A stretch of 43,230 nt of DNA from Rhodospirillales bacterium (GTDB lineage: Bacteria; Pseudomonadota; Alphaproteobacteria; Rhodospirillales; Casp-alpha2), in assembly GCA_018662225.1 (NCBI GenBank), contig JABJGO010000064.1, positions 1-43,230 of the forward strand, read 5' to 3'. Each line of letters begins with the position of its first letter. The first letter of the stretch is position 1. Of this stretch, positions 15,496 to 24,382 are shown piece by piece. The notes under the pieces are model-generated. The model ran no database searches, was not told the origin of the DNA, and saw nothing but the letters and a program-made list of their open reading frames with translations. The translations under genes were made by a program, and so were the position numbers.

Positions 15496-17256
15496 CTAAT
15501 CCAAAGGCAACCTGGCCTTGATCAGACCTTCCATATGGTGGTCCCGATCAGCTGGTTCTTTAAAGTATTGTGTCGCCATATGGGTGTTGATCGTGTAATC
15601 GGGTGACGCTACCAGAACCTCACCGGTGTGCTTTTCCGCATTCACCATATCCCCCAAATAAGCATAGCTCGCAGCAATATAGGTGTGCTGCATCGCATTC
15701 GGTGAATTGATGTGCTTAAAAGCCTTGATAGCGTCTTCATACCGATGAGCAACAGAATAGGCTCGGCCAAGATGGCTCCAAAAGCGGAGTGGATGGTGTG
15801 GGTTAAGCTGCATTGCCCTGGTGATCCATTCGATCCCTGTTTCAGCATGGCCCATCCAGGTCATTAGTTCACCGTATTGCACCACAACCAGATCGTAGTT
15901 CGGATTCAAGGACAGGGCTTTTTCGTGGTGCATCATGGCCTTGTCAAATTCACGCCAGGTAATGTAGATCGCCCCTGCCACGCGATGCGAATCAGCGTCG
16001 CTATCATCCAACTCCAATGTCTTTCTGATTTCTTCTTCGGATTCCACAAAGGATCCATCAAACTCACCTTCATCCCAGCCGTAAGCCCCCGCTTGAGCCA
16101 TTACACATAAACGCCAGGCCCGGGCGTGAACGTAATTTGGATCCAGTTTGATCGCCCGTTCAAGAAGTCCGAGCGCTTTCTTGTTGGCGTCTCGCTCAGA
16201 GCGGTGGTGCAGTACCTTGCCAGCAAGAACACATTCATAAGCGCGCATGTTGGTCGTTGGTTTTCGGCGGGCGCGGTCATGACCATCAGCCTCAATACGG
16301 CCCGGTAGAGTTGATGTAATCGCTGCTGTCATTTCATCCTGAATATCAAAAATATCTTCAAGATCGCGATCATATTTTTCTGCCCAGACGTGGCGATCCT
16401 CTACACCGTCAATAAGCTGCGCTGTGACGCGAACTCTATTGCCAGCCTTTCGAACGCTTCCCTCCAACACATACCGGACACCCAGCTCCTGGGCCACATC
16501 TTTGGCTCTGACGGCTTTTCCTTTGAAGGTAAATGTTGAGTTACGAGAGATTACGAATAGTTCGTTGAACCGGGACAGTTGGGTCAGGATGTCTTCCGTT
16601 AATCCATCAGCGAAGAACTCCTGTTCCGCATCATTGCTCATGTTGTCGAACGGCAAAACGGCGATGGAAGGTTTCCATGTATCCGGCTCGGGCGAAGAGC
16701 CGGGCTGTTCAGATGTTTCCGGGAGGGCCAAAGACAAAGCCTCACTAACCAAACCCAATTTGATAGCAAATGCCTGAATTGGGTTCGACACATGCTTGAC
16801 TTGCTGTGGCCCCATATCCTCAAACTCGACATTGATGCGATTTCTAATCTGATCATAGACACCACCTGAAACTATAATCCCGCCCGGCGACGCTAATGCC
16901 TCCAAGCGTGCCGCAACGTTAACACCTTCACCGTGAATATCTTCATCATCATCAAAAATATCACCCAGGTTCACCCCAAACCGGAAGTTTAACGTGTTGG
17001 ATGCTAAACCTTCCTGCATGGTAATTGCGCAATTGACGGCATCCAACACTGTTGGAAACTCAACCAAGAAACCATCGCCTGTGAGTTTGACGATTTTACC
17101 GCGGTGTTTTTCTACCTGAGGCTTAACGACTTCATCACGCGCAGCAGTCCAGGCGGCAACGGTGCCGCTGGTATCGTATTCCACAAGCTTGGTATAACCA
17201 GCGACGTCAGCAGCAAGAATTGCCGCCAGCCTTCGCGTCTCACTAGCCCCACTCAT
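15496..17256 (-). CDS. Class III adenylyl cyclase fused to TolB-like and TPR regions
   Basis: The 586-residue product has an N-terminal class III cyclase domain, residues 8-170. Metal-binding aspartates are Asp17 (ILAADVAGYT) and Asp61 (KLTGDGFLVEF), and the transition-state pair is Asn113/Arg117 in GVNVAARLE. The base-selecting residues are Lys57 and Asp106, the ATP pattern, so I predict cAMP production. Next comes a TolB-like domain, SIAVLPFDNMSNDAEQEFF to about residue 340, and then TPR-type helical repeats to the end. No transmembrane helix is evident, so it is probably cytoplasmic. Such fusions are expanded in alphaproteobacteria. The ATG at 17256 has GGAGGGG directly upstream and is preferred to the open frame from 17307. 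Confidence 0.9.
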   Translation of the reverse strand: MSGASETRRLAAILAADVAGYTKLVEYDTSGTVAAWTAARDEVVKPQVEKHRGKIVKLTGDGFLVEFPTVLDAVNCAITMQEGLASNTLNFRFGVNLGDIFDDDEDIHGEGVNVAARLEALASPGGIIVSGGVYDQIRNRINVEFEDMGPQQVKHVSNPIQAFAIKLGLVSEALSLALPETSEQPGSSPEPDTWKPSIAVLPFDNMSNDAEQEFFADGLTEDILTQLSRFNELFVISRNSTFTFKGKAVRAKDVAQELGVRYVLEGSVRKAGNRVRVTAQLIDGVEDRHVWAEKYDRDLEDIFDIQDEMTAAITSTLPGRIEADGHDRARRKPTTNMRAYECVLAGKVLHHRSERDANKKALGLLERAIKLDPNYVHARAWRLCVMAQAGAYGWDEGEFDGSFVESEEEIRKTLELDDSDADSHRVAGAIYITWREFDKAMMHHEKALSLNPNYDLVVVQYGELMTWMGHAETGIEWITRAMQLNPHHPLRFWSHLGRAYSVAHRYEDAIKAFKHINSPNAMQHTYIAASYAYLGDMVNAEKHTGEVLVASPDYTINTHMATQYFKEPADRDHHMEGLIKARLPLD

Positions 17257-17422
17257 GGCCCCTCCATCTACGATGCGCAATTCTAAACAAATTGACGAAA
17301 AGCTCAATGAATGTCGTCGGTGATATCAACAAACGGCTGATTCAGGGGCACGCCACAACAGAGCATTCAATTTGAATTCTGGTGGTCGAGGCTCCAGCAA
17401 TCCGATATTTCTGGCACTATAG

Positions 17423-18802
17423 TTAGTCCAGTCCCTCCGCCACGGTGTCAACAGCGCCCTTGACCGCCGCCACGACAGTGTCAGCTTCGGCGCGATTCAG
17501 ACACAGCGGTGGGGCCATGCCAAGAATGTCGCCCTGTGGCATGGCACGGGCGATAACACCATTGGCCAGTGTTGCCGCCGCAATCTGTGGCCCAACCTTC
17601 AACGCCGGATCAAAAAATTCCCGGTTGTCGCGATCTTTCACAAACTCGATTGCCGCCAACAGGCCTTCACCGCGCACGTCACCCACGATGGGATGATCAC
17701 CGAGCGCGTCTCTCAGGCTTTGGTTAAAGTACGCCCCTGTATCGCCTGCATTGGCCACAAGACCTTGCTTGTCGATCACGTTCAGGTTGGCCACACCAGC
17801 GGCCACACATATGGGATGGGCTGAATAGGTCCAGCCATGGCCGATGGGGCCCATTTTATCTGAGCCATCTTCCAGAATTTTCCAGATGCGATCATGGACA
17901 ATAACCCCAGACAGCGGTGCATAAGCACTGGTCAGACCTTTGGCGATGGTAATCAGATCAGGCTCCATGCCGTAATGTACGGACCCGAACATGGTACCCA
18001 AGCGACCAAACCCGGTGACCACTTCATCAGCGATCAACAGGATATCGTGCTTTTTCAGCACGGCCTGTATTTTCTGCCAGTATCCTGCCGGTGGCGGCAC
18101 GATACCGCCCGTACCCAGAACCGGCTCGCCAATAAAGGCCGCGATGGTGTCGGGGCCTTCGGCCTGAATGAGCGCCTCAAGCCGTTCGGCGCATTGCGTT
18201 GAAAACTCTTCTTCGCTCTGATCCCGATCTTCGCGGCGGAAATAATACGGCGCGTCCGTGTGCAGAACCGGCGACAAGGGTAGATCAAATGCGTTGTGAA
18301 ACAGCTCCAGCCCTGTGAGGCTGCCGGTCATCAAACCGGAGCCATGATAGCCGCGCCAGCGCGAAATGATTTTCTTCTTTTTCGGCCGATCCAGAATGTT
18401 GTTGATGTACCACACCAGCTTGATGTTGGTTTCGTTGGCGTCTGATCCGGACAGCCCGAAATAAACATGATTCAGGCCTTCAGGGGCGCGATCAGCGATC
18501 ATGCCGGCTAGCGTGATGGATGCCTCGGTGCCATGGCCCACATATGAATGATAGTAGGCCAGCTCATGCGCCTGTTTGGCGATGGCATCAGCGATTTCCG
18601 TATTACCGTAACCTACATTCACACAATACAGACCTGCAAAGGCATCCAGGCTTTCCTTACCGTCCCGGTCAACAATGGTCACCCCCTTGCCACCGGTCAC
18701 AATACGGGTCGGGCTCTCGCCACGGGAATGGGTTCCCACATGGGTTGAGGGATGGAAAAAGTGATCCCGGTCAAGGGCGTCCAATTGATCATTTTTAAGC
18801 AT
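17423..18802 (-). CDS. Class III (omega) aminotransferase
   Basis: The 459-residue product is a PLP-dependent fold-type I transaminase of class III. The PLP lysine is Lys288 in TIAKGLTSAYAPLSG and the cofactor-nitrogen aspartate is Asp259 in LLIADEVVTGFGRLG. GLSGSDANETNIKL near 116-129 binds the phosphate. Family members move an amino group from beta-alanine, putrescine or other omega-amines to pyruvate; a polyamine or beta-alanine donor is plausible but not proved. It starts 12 bases downstream of the IalB-family gene on the same strand, so they probably share a transcript. Confidence 0.92.
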   Translation of the reverse strand: MLKNDQLDALDRDHFFHPSTHVGTHSRGESPTRIVTGGKGVTIVDRDGKESLDAFAGLYCVNVGYGNTEIADAIAKQAHELAYYHSYVGHGTEASITLAGMIADRAPEGLNHVYFGLSGSDANETNIKLVWYINNILDRPKKKKIISRWRGYHGSGLMTGSLTGLELFHNAFDLPLSPVLHTDAPYYFRREDRDQSEEEFSTQCAERLEALIQAEGPDTIAAFIGEPVLGTGGIVPPPAGYWQKIQAVLKKHDILLIADEVVTGFGRLGTMFGSVHYGMEPDLITIAKGLTSAYAPLSGVIVHDRIWKILEDGSDKMGPIGHGWTYSAHPICVAAGVANLNVIDKQGLVANAGDTGAYFNQSLRDALGDHPIVGDVRGEGLLAAIEFVKDRDNREFFDPALKVGPQIAAATLANGVIARAMPQGDILGMAPPLCLNRAEADTVVAAVKGAVDTVAEGLD

Positions 18803-18814
18803 AGAAAACTCCGA

Positions 18815-19318
18815 TTACAGCCCGCAGGCTTTGCGTGCCGCATTATAGGCGGCGGTAAATCCGGTAAGAGAATATGTGTCTTTGGTCTTGGTGCCACGCC
18901 AAGACTTGCCCGTCACAATCATGGCTGAGCCTTTCTTCATGGCATTGACCATTTTTTTGTCTGTCGCTGAATCACGTGCCCAGGCGGTGCTACCGCTGGT
19001 AAACAATTCGAACTTCCCGCCGCCGATGGTCACCGTTGCATCCAGGCCTTTCTGATAGTCATACCCGGCCTCAATACTGATCACATCGAGTTCCTTCACC
19101 GCCGGGCGGTGCGTGACCAGGATGTAGATATCGCCGCGTTTTGTGTAATCACCCTCGTCTTTTTGCGGCTCAGATCCGGCGAAGCAAACAGGTGATCCGC
19201 CTTCGACCGTTTTGAATACGGTCCAGACCCCGTGCTCGCTCAAAGCCTCGGCGTGCGCCACCGTTATAAAGAGGGTGACGCCGATAAACAGGGCGGCGGC
19301 TGACATTAAATGTTTCAT
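18815..19318 (-). CDS. Invasion-associated locus B (IalB) family exported protein
   Basis: The 167-residue product begins with a clear signal peptide, MKHLMSAAALFIGVTLFITV followed by AHA, so it is exported to the periplasm. The mature part has the IalB layout: a W-x-V-F start, a cysteine in SPVCFAG, and the conserved ending SWRGTKTKDTYSLTGFTAAY with a terminal cysteine that probably forms a disulfide. The name comes from Bartonella, but the family is common in free-living alphaproteobacteria and its role there is unknown. The frame is open from 19357, but the signal peptide fits a start at 19318. Confidence 0.8.
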   Translation of the reverse strand: MKHLMSAAALFIGVTLFITVAHAEALSEHGVWTVFKTVEGGSPVCFAGSEPQKDEGDYTKRGDIYILVTHRPAVKELDVISIEAGYDYQKGLDATVTIGGGKFELFTSGSTAWARDSATDKKMVNAMKKGSAMIVTGKSWRGTKTKDTYSLTGFTAAYNAARKACGL

Positions 19319-19416
19319 GTGGTCTTTCCCGTGGACACCGACTATTGCAAATGCCATACGTGCGGGTCATCGTAAAGCTGTGAATTGGTTAAATCTAACG
19401 CTTAAGGACATAACCC

Positions 19417-20427
19417 ATGAATCTTTCGGATTCCTTACTGGTAGAGGTCAGTCGGGGCACCATGGTAGAAAGCGTCCACACGTGTGATGCTGTGGTCGTC
19501 AACACGTCGGGTGACGTGATTGCCGCATGGGGAAATCCAGATCGCGAAATTTATTCCAGATCATCAGCCAAGCCACTACAGGGCTTACCCTTGGTCGAAA
19601 CGGGGGCCGCTGATCATTTTGGCTATACCGAAGCCGAGATCGCCTTTGCTTGTGCCTCACACAGCAGTGAGGAGAAACACACCGCCACCACGGCCGCTAT
19701 TCTTGCGCGCATCGGGTTGGGCGAGCCCAATCTAGAGTGCGGTGCTCACCGACCTTATCACGAACCCACCACCGATCAGATGATCAAGGCGGGCATTGAG
19801 CCCAACCGCATGCATAACAATTGTTCAGGCAAACATGCCGGGTTTCTGAGCACCGCCGTACATATGAACGAAGACCCCGCCGGATACATTCAGTACGAGC
19901 ACCCGGTTCAGCGCCGAATCACCCAGACCATGAGCGAAATGATGGACTGTGACCTGACCGCCACGTCGCGGGGGGCCGATGGGTGTGGCATCCCGGTTCT
20001 GGGCATGCCGCTGGCTGCACTGGCGCTCGGCATGGCCCGTATGGCGGATCCATCGGGGCTGGGCGATGTTCGCGAAAACGCCACCCGCTGCATTGTCAGC
20101 GCCATGGCATCGAACCCGTTCATGGTCGCCGGCACCGGCCGCGTCGATACGGTCGCCATGGAAGCCATGGGTGGCCGTGTGACGCTTAAAGGCGGGGCCG
20201 AAGGTGTCCACATTGCCATCGTCCCCGAACGCGGTATCGGTATCGCGTTAAAAGCCCACTGTGGGCAAAAGCGCGCGTCGGAGCTGGCCATCCTGTGGGT
20301 TCTGCAAAACCTGGGCATCCTGGGCGACAGCGCTGCCAGCCAGTTGACCGAATGGCTCAACCCACCCATAACCAATTCTCTGAACAATACAGTTGGCACC
20401 GTTGGCATACGTGAACAACGCGGGTGA
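19417..20427 (+). CDS. L-asparaginase, Rhizobium etli (asparaginase II, ReAV) type
   Basis: The 336-residue product belongs to the Asparaginase_II family, unrelated to E. coli AnsB. It would hydrolyse asparagine to aspartate and ammonia in the cytoplasm. Family motifs are YSRSSAKPLQ near residue 46, FACASHSSEEKH near 75, the cysteine-containing NNCSGKHAGFL near 134, and SRGADGCGIPV near 187. The serine-lysine pairs in the first and third motifs are those used by the Rhizobium enzyme. The next gene, an EamA transporter, overlaps its stop codon through a GTGA junction, suggesting coupled expression and perhaps amino-acid export or import. Confidence 0.9.
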   Translation: MNLSDSLLVEVSRGTMVESVHTCDAVVVNTSGDVIAAWGNPDREIYSRSSAKPLQGLPLVETGAADHFGYTEAEIAFACASHSSEEKHTATTAAILARIGLGEPNLECGAHRPYHEPTTDQMIKAGIEPNRMHNNCSGKHAGFLSTAVHMNEDPAGYIQYEHPVQRRITQTMSEMMDCDLTATSRGADGCGIPVLGMPLAALALGMARMADPSGLGDVRENATRCIVSAMASNPFMVAGTGRVDTVAMEAMGGRVTLKGGAEGVHIAIVPERGIGIALKAHCGQKRASELAILWVLQNLGILGDSAASQLTEWLNPPITNSLNNTVGTVGIREQRG

Positions 20428-21311
20428 GCACAAAAACACCCCAATCCACCTGGCGCGCTATCGCGTGGATGGTTGGGGCCTTGCTGTCGTTTATCATGAT
20501 GGCCGTTGCGGGCCGTGAACAATCGTTCGAACTAAACACCTTTCAAATCATGTTCTATCGCAGCGTGGCCGGCCTGCTTATCGTCGCAGGCTTGTTCTGG
20601 TGGCAGGGCTGGCGCCTGGCCAAAACCCGGCGTTTTCGCGACCATGTGGTTCGTAATGTTATTCATTTCAGCGCGCAATATGTCTGGCTCTACGGTATTG
20701 CCGTCCTGCCCTTGGCACAGGTCTTTGCCATCGAGTTCACCACGCCCATCTGGGTATGCATTCTGGCGGTACCGATGTTGGGTGAAGCCCTGACCCGTTG
20801 GCGCGTGATATCCATCCTGTTGGGCTTTATCGGCGTGATGGTGGTGCTGAGGCCCGGCACCGGTGAAACCACGTTTGATCTCACAACGTTGGTGGTGATG
20901 TGGTGTGCGGTAGGCTTCGCGCTGACCAATATCAATACCAAGCGTCTGGTGCGAACGGACGCACCATTGACGATTATGTTTTATATGGCGGTGATCCAGT
21001 TGCCGATCGGATTTTTCCCCTCACTGGCACAAGGGTGGGTGTGGCCCACGTGGGCCATGTTGCCATGGATATTTGTATTGGGCGCTGCGGCCATGAGCGC
21101 GCATTTCTGTTTGGCACAGGCGCTTAAAATTGCCGATGCCGGATTGGTGGTGCCCATGGATTTCATGCGGCTACCGCTGATCGCAGTGGTGGGCTTCCTG
21201 CTTTACAACGAAGTATTTGATCCGTGGATACTTGTTGGTGCCGTCATCATCGTGATTGGTAACGTCATTAATATCCGGGCTTCAAAAGAAACCGCCAAAA
21301 CCGCCGCCTGA
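20424..21311 (+). CDS. EamA/DMT-family transporter
   Basis: The 295-residue inner-membrane protein has about ten hydrophobic segments in two EamA repeats; [20 protein letters not shown] marks the end of the first. It starts with GTG, overlapping the asparaginase stop by 4 bases (GTGA), so its translation is probably coupled to asparaginase. An amino-acid or related metabolite is a reasonable guess for the substrate but cannot be read from sequence. argG follows 67 bases downstream. Confidence 0.87.
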   Translation: MSTKTPQSTWRAIAWMVGALLSFIMMAVAGREQSFELNTFQIMFYRSVAGLLIVAGLFWWQGWRLAKTRRFRDHVVRNVIHFSAQYVWLYGIAVLPLAQVFAIEFTTPIWVCILAVPMLGEALTRWRVISILLGFIGVMVVLRPGTGETTFDLTTLVVMWCAVGFALTNINTKRLVRTDAPLTIMFYMAVIQLPIGFFPSLAQGWVWPTWAMLPWIFVLGAAAMSAHFCLAQALKIADAGLVVPMDFMRLPLIAVVGFLLYNEVFDPWILVGAVIIVIGNVINIRASKETAKTAA

Positions 21312-21378
21312 GGCTTGCTCCTTATGCGAAATTGGCCTAATTTCCGGCGCGTTTAAACCCGTGCAGAAAGTCACCGAA

Positions 21379-22617
21379 ATGTCCGCATTCGAAGCAAAAG
21401 ATATCAACAAAGTTGTCCTGGCGTATTCAGGGGGTCTGGATACGTCCGTGATCCTGAAATGGTTGCAGGAAACCTATGAATGCGAGGTGGTGACATTCAC
21501 CGCTGATCTGGGACAGGGTGAAGAACTTGAACCAGCACGCGAGAAAGCCTTGCGCGCCGGTATCAAGGAAGAAAACATCTATATCGAAGACGTGCGCGAA
21601 GAGTTCGTGCGCGATTTCGTATTCCCCATGTTCCGTGCCAACGCCATCTATGAAGGCACCTATCTGCTGGGCACCTCCATCGCCCGACCGCTGATCTCCA
21701 AACGCCAGATCGAGATCGCCCGCGAAGTGGGCGCCGATGCGGTTTCGCACGGTGCCACCGGCAAAGGCAACGATCAGGTCCGGTTTGAATTGGGTTATTA
21801 CGCCTTGCAACCAGACATCAAGATCATCGCACCGTGGCGCGAATGGGACCTCACATCACGCACGCGGCTGATCGAATACGCGGAACAAAATCAGATCGTC
21901 GTGGCCAAAGACAAACGCGGTGAGCCGCCGTTCTCTCAGGATGCCAACCTGTTGCACGTATCCAGCGAAGGCAAAATGCTGGAAGACCCGTGGATAGAGC
22001 CTGATTGGGATCTGGTGCTGACGCGCGTAACGCCGCCGTGGCTGGCCCCCGACACGCCGCTTGAAATCACCATTGATTTCGAAGCCGGTGACCCGACCCA
22101 TGTGAACGGCGAGAAACTGTCCCCCGCCGCCCTCCTGACCAAGCTGAATGAGCTGGGCGGTGCCAACGGTATTGGTGCTTTGGATATTGTTGAGAACCGC
22201 TACGTGGGCATGAAGTCTCGCGGCGTGTATGAGACGCCGGGCGGTACCGTGCTGTTCCATGCCAGACGGGCCATGGAAAGCCTCACCATGGACCGCGGTG
22301 GCATGCATCAGAAAGACGAGTTGATGCCGCGTTATGCCGAGATTGTTTACAACGGCTTCTGGTTTTCACCCGAACGCGAAATGCTACAGGCCGCGATCGA
22401 CAAGGCCAGTGAAATGGTTTCAGGCACCGTGCGCCTGAAATTATATAAGGGCAACGTCATCACTACAGGGCGTAAATCACCCAATAGTTTGTACAGCGAA
22501 GAACTGGTCACGTTTGAAGAGGACAGCGTCTACGACATGCGCGACGCCGAAGGCTTCATCAAACTGAACGCCCTGCGCCTGCGTACTCTCAAGGCGCTGG
22601 CTGATAGTAAAGACTAA
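21379..22617 (+). CDS. argG: Argininosuccinate synthase
   Basis: ArgG condenses citrulline and aspartate with ATP to argininosuccinate in arginine synthesis, as a cytoplasmic tetramer. The 412-residue product has the PP-loop [15 protein letters not shown] at about residues 14-28, the citrulline-binding region [19 protein letters not shown], and the C-terminal [17 protein letters not shown]. The frame is open from 21256 inside the previous gene, but family length and the [17 protein letters not shown] start support the ATG at 21379. The Shine-Dalgarno is weak (GAAAG). No other arg genes are in the window. Confidence 0.97.
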   Translation: MSAFEAKDINKVVLAYSGGLDTSVILKWLQETYECEVVTFTADLGQGEELEPAREKALRAGIKEENIYIEDVREEFVRDFVFPMFRANAIYEGTYLLGTSIARPLISKRQIEIAREVGADAVSHGATGKGNDQVRFELGYYALQPDIKIIAPWREWDLTSRTRLIEYAEQNQIVVAKDKRGEPPFSQDANLLHVSSEGKMLEDPWIEPDWDLVLTRVTPPWLAPDTPLEITIDFEAGDPTHVNGEKLSPAALLTKLNELGGANGIGALDIVENRYVGMKSRGVYETPGGTVLFHARRAMESLTMDRGGMHQKDELMPRYAEIVYNGFWFSPEREMLQAAIDKASEMVSGTVRLKLYKGNVITTGRKSPNSLYSEELVTFEEDSVYDMRDAEGFIKLNALRLRTLKALADSKD

Positions 22618-22978
22618 GCGCTCGCCTGTATCATGAGCGTCAATTTCTTCTGACGTAAGAAACCCGCAAGCGAATGTTTTTCGGCATCTCGTACGATAAA
22701 ATTTCGTTGATATGCCGGTAATAAATGTAGCCGATTTCTGTAGCCATTTGACGACAATTGATCATTCCGGAATGACATTTCGGCCTGCAAAGCATTGATT
22801 ATATTTATCTTATCTTTTCGGTTGGCGCGGCGACCTTAGGCATCTGGCGTATCGTTTAGATACAGCGTATTCAAACCCGGTTACCCCTTGAAAATATAAA
22901 ATCTGCCATCATGTATATGAACACCGCATAGAGACGCCATTCGGGCGTTATAAGGAAAATTTAAACAAGGAGCCCTCT
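22618..22978. other. Intergenic region with dyads and a possible promoter
   Basis: This 361-base gap after argG holds a weak 5-bp hairpin (CGCTC/GAGCG, 22619-22639) and a perfect 14-bp palindrome TCATTCCGGAATGA at 22762-22775. A possible -35 TTGAAA at 22888-22893 is followed by a poorly matching TATATG-like -10 about 20 bases on. A strong AAGGAG Shine-Dalgarno precedes the CDGSH gene. I see no reading frame worth listing. Confidence 0.5.
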
Positions 22979-23218
22979 ATGGCTGATCCCGTTGTTGCAC
23001 AAGCTTCTCCCTATATGACTGATGTAGAGGAAGGCAAAACCTACACTTGGTGTGCCTGTGGTCGCAGCGCCAACCAGCCATTCTGTGATGGCTCACACGC
23101 CGGTACGGGGATTGAGCCTGTGTCCTATACTGCGACGGAATCCAAGCGCGTTCGATTCTGCGGCTGTAAGGCCAGCAAGAAGGGTGCATTGTGCGATGGC
23201 GCACACAACAATTTATAA
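22979..23218 (+). CDS. Double CDGSH iron-sulfur protein
   Basis: The 79-residue product contains two CDGSH [2Fe-2S]-binding motifs with three cysteines and one histidine each. The first is Cys25, Cys27, Cys36 and His40 in CACGRSANQPFCDGSH. The second is Cys61, Cys63, Cys72 and His76 in CGCKASKKGALCDGAH, where the usual proline is glycine. This two-motif layout resembles CISD3/Miner2 and its bacterial relatives, which carry redox-active, acid-labile clusters and are thought to act in electron or cluster transfer. No transmembrane helix is present. The start has a strong AAGGAG. The final coding bases and stop are repeated twice more downstream. Confidence 0.93.
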   Translation: MADPVVAQASPYMTDVEEGKTYTWCACGRSANQPFCDGSHAGTGIEPVSYTATESKRVRFCGCKASKKGALCDGAHNNL

Positions 23219-23275
23219 ATGCGATGGCGCACACAACAATTTGTAAATGCGATGGCGCACACAACAATCTGTAAA
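23192..23275. repeat. Three tandem 28-bp units covering the CDGSH gene end
   Basis: Units at 23192-23219, 23220-23247 and 23248-23275 each read TGCGATGGCGCACACAACAA plus a leucine codon and TAA. Each encodes C-D-G-A-H-N-N-L-stop in its own frame. The only differences are TTA, TTG and CTG at the leucine codon, all synonymous. Unit length 28 is not a multiple of three, so only the first copy is in the gene's frame. Confidence 0.92.
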
Positions 23276-23292
23276 CCTGAATATCCGGGCAA

Positions 23293-23772
23293 CTATACCA
23301 AAGCAGCGCGCCGGGAGAGGCTGTCCGCGGACCAGTATTCGTTGCGGTCATAATACTTTGGCACCGACGGAACATCGTCGGGCAGGATGACCCATGGCTG
23401 TTTCGACGCGGTGAAAATGTGAATGTCGGGTGGGATATCCGCTGGCGTTTCCAGGGTTCCCACGCGGATGAATTTGAGCGCATCACCAGCCCCGCCATAA
23501 TGGCTCCAAAGAGCCACCTTGCAGGCCACGCAGCGGATGAATTTTTGGCCCCGACCACTTTCAGACGGTGTATCCACGGTTTCCACCGTGCCTTGCATCA
23601 GTGTTACCCGATCTGACTCGATCATGGCATTGAGGGCAAACGCGGTGCCGGATTCCCGTTGGCAACTGGTGCAATGACAGCAATGCACGAAAATGGGGCG
23701 CCCGATCATCTGGTAGCGCACAGCGCCGCAAGCGCAGTGGCCTTCGCGGACTTGTTGACTATCCGTTGTCAT
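23293..23772 (-). CDS. GFA (CENP-V/glutathione-dependent formaldehyde-activating) family protein
   Basis: The 159-residue product has the zinc-binding cysteines of the GFA/CENP-V fold: GHCACGAVRY near the N-terminus, HCCHCTSCQRESGTAFALNA at about 30-50, and FIRCVACKVALWSHYGG near 90-105. The founding member speeds formation of S-hydroxymethylglutathione, but most family members, including this one, have no proven reaction. It is cytoplasmic by lack of a signal sequence. It converges with the CDGSH gene and may share a transcript with the upstream coiled-coil protein gene 38 bases away. Confidence 0.87.
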   Translation of the reverse strand: MTTDSQQVREGHCACGAVRYQMIGRPIFVHCCHCTSCQRESGTAFALNAMIESDRVTLMQGTVETVDTPSESGRGQKFIRCVACKVALWSHYGGAGDALKFIRVGTLETPADIPPDIHIFTASKQPWVILPDDVPSVPKYYDRNEYWSADSLSRRAALV

Positions 23773-23810
23773 GGGGTGGGCCTCCTTGAATGGTCAGGTC
23801 ATCGTTCCGG

Positions 23811-24278
23811 CTAGTGTTCGGGCTTTTGTTCGGATTTGGCCGACTCGGTATCACCAGTATGGCGTGTCATAACGCCCAGGGTGGTTTTCACAGAGGCCAA
23901 TTGGGCTTCCTGCGACTGGCGGGCCTGTTCCAGATCAACAATGGTTTTGCGCAATGTGACGAGGTTATCATCAAACTGGTTATCCTGTCGGCAAATTCGT
24001 GTATTCAGTTCCCGGCCCAGCGTTTTGATGTGTTTCATCTGGATTCCAGACTTCTTTTCCATGTCACGCAATGCACTCATGATCGAGCCGGTCAGAGCAT
24101 TCAATTCCTGGTCCTGTTGGTGAAATCTTTCCGACACGTGGACATCCATATCCGCCTTGCACTGATCCACCTGGCGCTGGGCTCGTTTCGCTATCTCAAT
24201 GGATACAGCGATCGCCAGCACACCCATGCAAATACCCAGGATGGCCAAGATTACGGGGAAGGGTCCAATGCTGCTCAT
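23811..24278 (-). CDS. Membrane-anchored coiled-coil protein, unrecognised
   Basis: The 155-residue product has one N-terminal transmembrane helix (about residues 8-27, VILAILGICMGVLAIAVSI) and then a long, charged, heptad-rich region to about residue 135 with a gap-free coiled-coil look. The last 20 residues are polar and likely disordered (DTESAKSEQKPEH). The cysteines at about 49 and 96 could form cross-links. I do not recognise the family; short one-helix coiled-coil proteins often act as membrane scaffolds. AAAGG lies 7 bases before the ATG. Confidence 0.7.
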   Translation of the reverse strand: MSSIGPFPVILAILGICMGVLAIAVSIEIAKRAQRQVDQCKADMDVHVSERFHQQDQELNALTGSIMSALRDMEKKSGIQMKHIKTLGRELNTRICRQDNQFDDNLVTLRKTIVDLEQARQSQEAQLASVKTTLGVMTRHTGDTESAKSEQKPEH

Positions 24279-24382
24279 ACATAACCTTTACCACCAAAAT
24301 AATGTTACCGTCACCTTTAAATTCCCTGATGGATGGTGCTTTCTTGCTGTTTGGTGCGCATTATCACACAAATCGAAACGAT

